This document shows positions 23,101 to 35,100 of a stretch of 64,000 nucleotides of DNA, in pieces. The stretch comes from Hyposmocoma kahamanoa (taxonomy: Eukaryota; Arthropoda; Insecta; Lepidoptera; Cosmopterigidae). The stretch spans positions 5,989,086-6,053,085 of the forward strand of contig NW_020653900.1 in the NCBI RefSeq assembly GCF_003589595.1, written 5' to 3'. The notes beneath the pieces were generated by a model. It did not search any database and was not told the origin of the DNA. It saw nothing but the letters and a program-made list of their open reading frames with translations. The translations under genes were made by a program, and so were the position numbers. The number at the start of each line of letters is the position of its first letter. Within the stretch, counting starts at the first letter, position 1.

Positions 23101-26100
23101 ACTGTACCGTCGTTTTTGTTACTGTCACTCATCTTCACATGGTTTCAAGCAGGTGTTAGTGATAAATTATCAAGTGATAATTACCATGATAACAATCACG
23201 ATAATATCAGCATTATACTGCCGTTTAACTGGAAATTTCATATTTCATTTGGAGGTATTAAATGAGTTTGTTTATTATTGACGTGTTTGAAACTAGTGTA
23301 ACTACATCATAATGTAGTTACACTAGTACAACTATTAGTAGTACAATACAATGTATTAGGAAATACATTTGTAATGGTAGTGGTCAGAGGTTAGTAATCA
23401 TAATTGTTGTTACTATCGCATTAGGTTAAACTTGTGATGATAGTTAAAGTCTTTTTAAAAGTAAATGAATAAACAAAATACTCTAAGGGTATTCTAGAAC
23501 TCTATGCAATGCTCAAGTCAGGATTGCACTGGCAACACAAGCACTGGAAATACGACCCTTGAGTATGATTTCTAGTGCTTTGAATCATACTCAAGTCCTG
23601 GCTTAAGCATTGAGTAGAGTTCTAGAATACGACCCTAAATGTCGTATTCTAGAACTGTACTCAATGCTCAAGTCAGGACTTAAGTATGATTCAAAGCATT
23701 AGAAATCATACTCAAGTCCTTGCCATTAGGGTTGTATTTCCAGTGCTTGAAATCATACTCAAGTTTGCTCAAATCCTGACTTGAGCATTGAATAGTTCTG
23801 GAATACGACCCTTAAACTGTTATGATTTTTTATGATTTCTCAAAAATTGATTTTGTCACATAGCCGCGTTTTAGTAAATGAGCGTACGTACGTACAGCTG
23901 AGTGTACGTACCAGCTTTCTCGAGCGCCCTAAGTTCGTTGTCAATATTAGTCTGCAAGCCTGGTCTCCTCGTCGCGGCCAGCAGCCCTTCGGCCGCCGCC
24001 CACACCGATTGCGATCGGCGGGAATCCTGCTCTGCAGCTGCACGTTCTGTAAATTCACATTATTTTAATTATCTTTTCACCACCATGATATTCAATTATG
24101 TTTTTGCTCCACTAATTTGTTATTAAACAAAGATCGAACACTAAGAAGAAACATTTCACTTCAAACTAACGTCTCCCAGCAATCCATACCAGACGCTATG
24201 CCAACTAAGCCACGGAACGAACCAACGGACCTCACGAATTTTCTTATGTGCCTGTTGAAGGTCTTTGTTTTCTGTGAGAAAACTTTGAAATTCACATTAT
24301 TTTCTTGACTATTTTTGTTCTTTGTTGGGACTGAAGTTGCGTGTTTTTTGTTGTGTGAATATAGATTAGTTATTGTTATTTTGAGGTAACACACTTGACA
24401 CGATTGACCAAGCTACCTCCTGTAGGCTCCTAGTTTGGGAGCTAAACACTTTCTCTACATTGCAATAGTTATTTTTTTTTAGGGTGAGTTTCTGGGGTAA
24501 CTCTATTGTCATATTATCTATGTTGCAGAGCTATATGCAACCTTAAGTACACTGACAGATGCTGATCTGTTTTTCGTGACCTGAGATTCTTGACCTTCCC
24601 GTGTCTGTACATCGTGGAGGCATCTTTGTTTGTAAAGACGAACTCGATCGAATTTCCATAGAAAATAGCTCACACGCGCACTTATTTCGCACCAGGAAAT
24701 TCATGGTCCAAAGAATGATTTGTAAAACGGCCTTATTCAAAAATAGCGTTGTCGATATGGCACATAAAATATTTAATAAAATCCCAGACGCAATAAGAAA
24801 TCTAAAGCATGTATTAACACAACTATTAATTGACAATTCGATCCCTCCGAGGTAAAGTATCGTATGTCGAAATAGCCAAGTTTACAGGGAAGCGTTTTAA
24901 AGTTCTGAATTCACTGAAACGAACATAACACGTGACTTTAGCATTTCTCAGTTTTATTCGGCAAAGCTCATTACTCACATAGAGTATAATAAAATCCTAG
25001 ATATCGGTTAGATGATCTATGGTGATCACTCTTTCAGTGAATTCAGAACTTTAAAACGCTCCCCTGTAAACTTGGCAATTTCGACATACGATACTTTACG
25101 TAGGAGGGGTCGAATTGTTACTACAGCACGTACGAATATTTAAATGACACTTCCTTAAAATTGGTAAATGCTGACAGTTATTAATGTTATTAGACTTTTG
25201 TTTTTGACATTGAACCTATTTTTTTTCTTTTTAGTTTCACACAGCTTTTTATTATTTAATCGACTTTGTATTTAGCTTATTGCAGAAAATCCATAAAATT
25301 ATTACTCTCTATATCTATAATATATACCTATGTCTATACCATGTACCTGTTATAACGAATGATTTAAATGAATTTAATTTAATTTTAGTCATTCACTTAT
25401 ACATAGGAAATGAAACTATTTTTTTGTTGTTTGAAAAAACAAATATACGCGATTTAAATCCGGAAAAATAGTTTCATTTCCTATGTGTAACAATCGCGAA
25501 AACCTAAGAACTGGATATCATTCATTTATTCTATAGTACAAATACATTTGAAGATTCATATTTTTTTAAAGAATAATATAAACATTAGGTTTTTTTTAAT
25601 GATACAAAGTGGCAGGATAAACAAGTCGTGCGCCTGGTGTTAAGCGACACGACTGTCAATAGCTTAACAACGCTCCCCAATTGCTTCCGAAGCACCTACC
25701 GCCCCCTTAGGACTCTTCAGCGCTCACTAGGCGGAGGTAAAGACCACTTTGGGAAACTATGCCCTAAACAGTTAAAGTAATCTTACTAGTATTTATTTTT
25801 TTATAAAAATACTAACTTTTAAGTGTCTGCTCGATAGCCTGCAGCTTGCCAGCCATGGCAGCCAACTCTTTCTTGAATTTAACGCGCTCTTTCTCGACTT
25901 GTTCCGACACCGCACGGTTCAAGCGACCCATTATCTGGAAATATGTTAAACAGTTACGTTTACTATAGATGTTTACCATATATTAAATACGGTTACGGTT
26001 TTTACAGGTTTACTGTAGGAAACCGTAATAATTACAAATCTTGTCGTACAATTTGTATATACAATCTTTTTAATATTCCTATTTAAATCTAAAAATCAAA

Positions 26101-29100
26101 TATATTTGTTTTTTGGATCCTTTTGATGAAACGTATATTTTTTTAGTTGCTCTTGAACCACTCTACCAATCTAGGCTTGGTGCAAAACTAGTGTCAACAA
26201 TGGGGCTCACTCGCCCAGCAGGGTTAGCACGACAGGATGCACTAGAGTGACATAAAGCGCGGGATGTCTACAGTATCTCGCGCTGTTGTGCTTGCCCTAC
26301 AGAATATGCCTATTCAGTCGCACCTTAAAGATATTCGAGTTGTATAAGTTCGGGAACACAGTAATAAAAAATTATGGAAAGCGCTTAGTACGCCTGAAGG
26401 GAATATCGACCGAGCAGAGACGATATAAAATATATAATTAATAATATTGAACTAAATTTCATTCTCTACCTGTTCTATTCTATGTATGTAGTAAATGCTT
26501 TTTACACTTATTGCTGCATGGTCGGTGACTTTATCATTTGTAGTTTGGTATAAAAATTTTAACGGGAATTTCTATATATACATATAATAGTGTAGAATGA
26601 GATGCTTTGTTAATTATATATTTAATTAGACACTGCATACTGCGGCGTCTACAGCGACGAATATACTTCACTTGTAGTTCTCCGATTATATTATACAAGG
26701 GGAAGCCTGAAAACTAGCAAATTGCTGAGGCTGTTACGTATTCTTCAACACAGCCATTTATTTTAAGCCACTATTTTAAGTTTTTTTATGTATCGTTGAA
26801 GTGTTGAAGAATAAAGTCTTTATATTTCATATCCCGAGGTACATCTGGATGTCCGATGGTAAAATGGGGCGGGCGGGCTGATGGGGCTCATAGACACACT
26901 CTCGTACCTCCCATTGAATTCAATATACAATTCGTTTTCGTTTTAACTTAAATATATCCTTTTTTATGTATATTATAGGTTCCACGTTTGAAAGTAAACA
27001 TAACACTACAGTACCGGCCGCTATGATGGCCGTTTTGACAGATTACGAGGTCTAATCTCAATTAATTATCGAAAAAAATTTAATCAGATGCTAGTCGTAT
27101 CTATGACATTTTAGATTTATAACTAGTATTACCAGGGGTAGCTGATTAAAAAGTTTTAATAAAACTAAAATCAAAATGTATACTTAATATGTCATTAATT
27201 GGAAACTGCTTTGTTTTGCATTGAGCTTTGACGCGAGTTTGCCGGAGGTAAAATTTTGCTGGCCAGCGACCCTATAAGTGACGATGGTATTAAATTTCAT
27301 TTTTTTAAATTTCGAACTTCGAAAAACAATTGCCGAGTTGTGTCTTAAAATTATACACATATCCATAAATTTTACTGCACGTTACTACTGACAACAATGT
27401 ACACCAATTAGCTCCTTTAACGTAGTTCTGAATTAATACGAAACTCGATGAGCGGGCAAACGTCAAAACTGCCATCATAGCGTGCCGGTACTTTTCAGTG
27501 TTTTAGTTTCTTTTAAATATAGAACCTTAGAATAATAACGCATAGAAACCTCGTCCGCACACGCTAAGTGAGGCAAATTGAAGCGCGCCCAATGGGCCTA
27601 CACGAGCGGGCGGGCCTTCAGTGCTCAAGGTCAACTTGCACCGCGAACAGTTCAAGAATTTTAGCTAAAAATGACGAAATGTGCGGTAAATGAGTGTAAA
27701 AATACGTCAGACCAACATAAAATAGATACTAACATCACATTAGATATTTAAGTTAATAAGCAAAAAAATGATATTTTGACTTACAACGACTTACGTGGGA
27801 GGTTAATAATATTAGTATATCATTGTTTTCTGGTTACAATTGTCTTCATACTTTTGTCCATAACTAAGATTGTGTAGTTTGTTAGTACACATTGTCTGGC
27901 TTGGCTAACTCATCGTTATCATCCGTTCCATATTCACACAGTCCGTTTAACAAGGGGTGCGCTTAAAATTTTGCAACTAGAATATCTGCTGTGTGTGTGT
28001 GTAAACACGGACCAACCGTAAGTGAGCCATATCCTTACCTCTTTCTCCTTCTTCTCAAGTCTGCTGCGTGTAATCTCCTCCTGCATTTCGTATTGTTTCG
28101 CCAACTGCTCCTTGTACTTTCTAGAGTTCTCCGCTTCCAACTTCAACGTCTGCAATAGCAACATTTAAACAATTTATACGAGAAATTAAATGCGGGTTGG
28201 AGACATCACAAATTTTCAGTGTTGTGAACCCGCTTCGACGAGCAGGCTTCATCACGATGTTTTGCTTCGCCGAAAAGCTCATGGAAAATTTTAAATTAAA
28301 ATTCGCACATAAATTCCGAGAAACTCAGAAGTGCGAGTCCGGTTCGAACGACAACTTATTTCAAAAGCCATAGGTTAAACCATTAGGCTACCACGGCTTT
28401 TTGATGGAACATAGTATTATGATAAAACACTTATTTTAACCAAATAAGGCATGCAAAATTTTACTTATAATTGTATCAATAGACATGCACAAATTTGTTT
28501 AAAGTTTCAAATAATAATTATTCAATTAACACCAACAAAATAATAATTATCAATGATAGTGTAAATTTATGACGTACTTTTATTTAAGAAATCAGTCATT
28601 TTGTAAGAATTTTTGTCCTTTAAAGCCATACACTAAGACTATTTCTGAATATATTATTAGACAACGTTTTAGTATCTTTTATTTTGAAGAACGATGATTT
28701 GATTCCTTCCTATATTACCTTCTTTAAGTACTCAAATTCCATTTTTATTCTTTCTTCCCTCGCCAGCTGCTCGGCCTTGGCTTCAATTATTAGCTTATCG
28801 TCATTACCTGAAAAATACATAGTAAATAATCAGCCACGGTACGGCGAGGTCGTTAATAATAATAATAACGCACACACTCGACATAGCCCCGCACTAAGGA
28901 AACATGGGCACCATGGACACACACATAGACAACCACAAATTACATCCAAACTCACGAGATAAATAAATGTAGGCCATACAAATATTTCTCCCGGCCCGGG
29001 AATCGAACCTGGGACCTCTGCGTGGCAGTCCGGCATGGTGACCGTTCGGTCACGGAGGTAGTCGTTGGTTCGAGTCCAGCCGGATCGAAGGAATTTTTCT

Positions 29101-32100
29101 TTGTGTTAACAATAATAACACATTATTGGAGTAATTAGAGACACACACTCGTTGAAAACCAGCGCCAGTCAAGTATGGCTGTGGCTTATGCTGAATGCTG
29201 AATGAAGTCCTTTTGCGTACGACGCAACCGCACAAATCGCAGTACAAAATTTGTTTTTTGCTTTTTGTCTGTTTTATCTTATGCTTTTTTTTGTATTTTT
29301 TATTTTGTTTATTAATTCTTTTCATTTTGTTTTGCTTGTCTAATTCTTAACAATATTTTTTCTGTATCTATGTGTTGTAGCGTTGCGACAAATGTCAATT
29401 TTAATTTCACAAAAATAATTGAATATCATGGAATTAAAACTTCGTGATATTCAATAAAGTTAATATTACATTTTAAAAAATACATAAATAAATCCGACAA
29501 TGACACCAAGTACCTGGTCCCAAACTAGGAAACTCGGGGAGTTTCAAGTTCAAGTTTTCAAGTACCAAATCCAGTGGCAGTACCCAGACCATACCCACCA
29601 GTAGGGCTAGCACGATGGGGCGCGACTAGCGCGAGAGCGACATAAAGCGCAAGATACTGTTATTAACGCATAGAGATCTCGCACTTTATGTCGCTCTCAC
29701 GCAAGTCCCGTCTTATCGTGCTAGCCCTACAGAACCAGTTTAAAAACGTGCGTTTTCTAAATATATACCACCAGGAACCGAATCCAGGTTAACTACTACT
29801 AGAGAGACTAAAAAAAAACATTAAAATACCAGGGACAATGTCGACATTTGATATACCAATGTGATACTCAAATCATCATTGGAGTTAGGCTACTTGTCTT
29901 TTTATACTAATACGGTAAGAAAACAAATTTGGTGATAACTAGGGCCCTGATTAATATGTAATTACATATTTTTGATTTCAATAATTAATGCTCTTCAATT
30001 TATTTTCTACATAAATAAAGTCATTTAGAATAAAAAAAACTACTTTTATTTTCCTTATTTTTCCATATTTATACCATATATCTACACGAAACTTGGAATA
30101 ATCCATATTTTCAATATGACGTGATATTTTATTTAATAAAAAAAAAAGTTTCATACGTGCTTGAATAAAAAGTTTTAATACACTAAAAAAGTAACAGTGT
30201 ACTGTGCGGAAGATTCACCTATTCACTTGTGGACTTGTGCAAATGTAAGTTTGCTACAGTCACATCCTGTGACGTCGAAAGTCATTCATTGATCATGGTC
30301 AGTCATTATTAGCCAGTACAAAGCGTTATTCCGACTAAGCAGCAGAATTTTAGTTTCGAAAATTTAAAAAAAACATGTAATTGTGTATTGTAACAACAAC
30401 AGTAACGAAACTTAGATTGAATTGGAATATAATTTGTTGATTGAAGTGGAATATAATTTATTGATTCTTTTTTTATAATGCTTAGTCTGTGTGAAAGCAG
30501 TTGTGTTTTATCTCGATATTTAAGATTTATTATTATAATTTTTATTTTTATTTTTAAATTTATATTATATGTACATATTTTGCAGTTTATACTGCATATT
30601 TATCCGAGCCCTAGTGATAACGTTCTTGGTAAAACAAATAGGTACTTACATTCGACAGCCCTTGCAATTTTTTGCTCGGCAACCGTTGACAATCGTACTA
30701 ACTCATTTTGCAGGAATTGTACCTAAAAACAAGACAATGTAACTGCGTCATACGTAGAGAACATTTTACGTGAACACTTATTATCTACAATTGTTATTTT
30801 GATTTTCTAGCTGCACGCTACGAAAGAGAAAACGTGTACAATCCTCCTTGTGTCTACGGTCTAACGTGTATATTTTTGTAAATATAGCACACTACCATAC
30901 AGTTAGCCTTTTTTGAAAACGGAGAACAACACTTGCAGAGCTGCCAGTTTTCAAAAAAATTGTAAATAGTCATGTAGCAGTTGTCGACTGTTCTATCGAT
31001 AAATTGTGAAAGAAGGTAAATTTATGCCAAAAATAATGATTATATTAAATATATTCTAATGATTACTAATTGCGTTATTGCCTTCTTTATTCTTATTTTG
31101 ACACTGTCGAAATATTTTTGTATTTATATACATTTTAACCAGAACAGTCGCACGAAAAAAAGATTACTTTCCTGTTCATCAGGTGCACCCTGGGAAACAA
31201 TCGGCGAGTACCTTTACACTTAAAGGGACTCGCCTTAAAGGTACATAAGTGACATATAACGTACACACTCAACATAGCCCCGCACTAGGGAAACCCTGAG
31301 TCACGGGTGCCATGGACACATACATAGACCACAAATTACCCCCAAACTCACGAGTAAATGTATATTTGACAGCTCACAGCTCACTTTGATAAGTTTAATT
31401 GTGTAATGAGAAACTTTAACAAACACATGTTAATTTTTATACAGTTATCTAATTTATATGTCTATTACAATAAGGTACTACATTTGTATATAGGTACTAA
31501 TCATATTCCATATATTACGAAAAGCCATAATTTTGATCACAATCTGCACAAATGGGTCACGTCACACATCTCATGTATCCGCAATTTTTTCGGTGATATG
31601 GACCCCTTGCAGATTGAAGTGAACCCCTGGGGGTCGTATATCAATTTGGGAATCACGGATGTAAACATACCCTTACACATGAGTATTATTTTTATATGTT
31701 ATCGAAGTTATCAATTTTGTAACAAAAATAAATGAATAAATTATCATTAAAAAAAAGTGGACGGGTCGTAGAGATGAATGGAAGACATAAGAGCTGTCGC
31801 CACGGTGAGGCAACAGACACTGGTTCATGTCCAGTCGGATTGAAAAAACTTTTCAACAACAAATTAATGGAGGCCTTTCACAATAAAATATAAGAATGTA
31901 TGAGTAAAAATATATATTCAATAAAAGTAAATATGACATAGTACCTGTTTTAGGGTATAGACGAGCAGCATATCCAAATCACCGCCAGCCTTGAGCTTGT
32001 TCGCGGTGAGATCTATGCCGGGGAATAAACTCTGTAGTTCTTCCTTATACGCACTTCGGGCGTCTTCCACCTGTCACATAGGATGATTTGTTAATCTACA

Positions 32101-35100
32101 AGTTTCAAAATTTTCCAAATTAGGACTTTAACGTCTGTTACACTATTAACTTCCAGGGACCCTTAATCTACCTTAGGGAGGTGTAAATAGTGTGAGCGCG
32201 CGTGTCCGCGCTAAGAAAAGTGGTATATTAAAAATTCGTGTCGTTTCTACACACGAACTGTGTACACTGCCTCGGCGCCGGACAAAAAAAATCTTGTCTA
32301 CCCCCGACACGACGCGCTCTGCCGCTATTGTATAGGGCGGGGTGAAATGCACTGTCAGTAAACGAACGTTTATGCGCGTGGACGGATGTTGCTTAGTTAG
32401 TCAACATATCGATACCAGAAGTATCAATTAACATAAAGGACATTTTGTCGAACATGAGTTGCATATATCATTGGATTCGGAAATTCCTGCTCTATCGATT
32501 GGTATTATTAAAATTTAGGAATGCCCAGTGGTTTAAAATATAGCATGTCCCCTTACATCAAAAAAGTCGTTTACTTGTGCGTTACGTTACTAATATTTTA
32601 TGTGTAAACCGTCGAGCATAGTGTAAGCAGGAAGAGAAATAGAACATTATACGTAATTCTATTGTAAATGATCCTTTCAATAGTTCCGAAATCTAAATTT
32701 TTCACATCCTTACATTTAGATACCCGTTCGATTGCGATTGCAATTTTCGCTTTATTAATCGATTACAAAAACTTTAATTATTTATATACTTTGAGTATTT
32801 TTTTACGTACAGTACTATACAACCATAGACTAATCATACTTTATATTTGAAAAAATAACCTCACTTTTCGACTAGAATTTTTTAATACGATTTTACGATG
32901 TTATTCAAATGAATATTGTTGAAAAAAGTCATGAGATATCAAGTCGAAATCTTGGAAATATACGTAAAAGTGTTACTTATTCGATTAATTGAGTGATTGT
33001 TTTAGTTGTACATACAGCTCAATAAGAGTACAGTACAATAACATCTTTAGGATGCTGTTGTGACTACCACGGCACTGCAGTGCGTCAGGCATGGTTGGCG
33101 AATCGCGAACAGATGACTTTTATGCCATTATGCGAAAAAAGGAGTCGTCTCTGCTAAAGAGAGCACACTCACGCACGTGAGTGTGGCAATGGCATCCTGA
33201 AGATGTTTGCCCATCGTTTGACTGTACAATTTTAAAGTTTTGGATTAAGATCGCTACTGGTCAAATAAAGTAATAATTTGTGAATTTTCTTAATTTTAAT
33301 ATTTTAATTTATGAAGTTAAATATTTTAAATTTTTCAATCAAATTTTCAAAATGTATTGTAATCATACTAACATACTTCTAAGGTTTTCTAACACCATTA
33401 TCTTATGGACAATGGCCTGAAATAACTGGTTTATTATTATTATTTAGAATTTTAATCAAACTGTTTTGTTTACTTTTTGTATGCAATGGGATTGGTACAG
33501 ACCATACATATAAAATTAACTGTAATTACTGCATTTCCATAGCGCATTATTACGACCTCGGAAGCCAAATGGTACTCATAGTACAGGGAATCCCCTAGCA
33601 TTAGACCAGATAATTGTTGCAGATGTCTGACACATTACTACGTTATTTTAGAGCCGCCACTGACCTTTAACCTAGCTACACCTACCGAAAATCAGCCGCG
33701 TAATTTGCCTGGTCACTACTAATCAGATAATGTGATCTCTATGGTTGTCTGCGATCTCTAATTGGAGGAAATGGGTTCCCCTTATTGTTATTTCTTATAG
33801 CTACTGACTGACCTTGCTCCAAAACTTTTCAGAGACGTCTCCCTTCTCTAGTTCGATCCTGAGGGCTTCGGAGGCTGCATTAAGGTCCTCTCGGAATTGT
33901 TTGATGTAACGCTTTGTGATGGCCAAGTTCTCAGGAGGTGCTTTCAGTGTGCCTTGCGTTATCATGCGGTCGAGTGTCTCTGAAAATCAACAACAACCGT
34001 CACTATATAATAAAAGTATCGAACAGTCAGAAATACCCTAGAAATATACCTAATAAACAAAATTGCATTATTTGAATTTAATATAGGGAATTAATCTATA
34101 AATGTGAACATTTTATTTACCTCGACGTTTCGAACGTGTTGTTGCAATGTCGGAAGGGAGTTCCCTCCAGACCATAATAATTTTCAGGGTTTCACTATGG
34201 AAACCGTGCATCGCGGGTGCCATGGACACACAAATAGACAACCACAAAGTACACCCAAACTCACGAGAGAAATAAATGTAGACCACACAAATATTTCTCG
34301 GGGCTCAAACCCGAGACCTCTGCGTGGCAGTCCAGCATGGTAACCGTTCGGCCGCGGAAGCAGTTAAAACAACAATGTCGAGTCGAGGTAAATGAAATAT
34401 TATATTAATACATGATTAAGTCCCGATATTACATTCAAATAATGTGTGAAAATTATGAAAGTTCAAATCAATGTAAATAAAATTGCATTCTATCCAGAAT
34501 CCTATCTGTATGGGGGTGGAAGAGGGGAGGACGCACGTTCACTGACCATCTTACCATCACTTCAGTACCCTTAATTTTTTACTCATACACTATCCCAATC
34601 AGAAATGACACTAATTCTTTTTTTAAATTATTTTACAAACAAACCAAATAAAAATGTTTCATTTCCTATGTGTAACGATTGCGAAAACCTAAAAACTCTA
34701 CATCACTTTCAAAAATTTTTTTTCTATGGTCTTAATAAATGTTTGACTTACCTATAGCACGTGACCCTTTCACGCAAGCTTCTTTAGCTAATTTTATATG
34801 TTGATCCCGAGAAGTCTGCGCGGTTTTTAATTGAAGGAATAATCTACTGTCTTTGGAGTCGTATGGAATTTCTACAATCTGTTGGTGAAAAAGGAATCAT
34901 ACACTGAGTGAAGCGGTTACTGTGATTCCACTCGACACATCGAATATATAACCAGAAGTAGATACGAAATGTCATTTAATTTGTTTGAAAACTATTCTGC
35001 GAAATCATTACTTCAAATCGCGAATGTTGAAATTGAGCTTTGCTATAATGGACGAAAATTGAAAAATTACATATTTACACACCGATGAAATGTGATTCCG

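Noticed and set aside
23880..23912. GTAC microsatellite as a regulatory element
   Set aside because: The GTACGTAC run covers the exon 11 donor of MIC60; it is a short simple repeat with no further evidence of function.
24601..24855. 84-codon plus-strand frame as a gene
   Set aside because: It runs into a MITE arm at 24833 and shows only a faint likeness to LINE C-terminal tails (HKIFNKIPDAI); no start context or exon partner.
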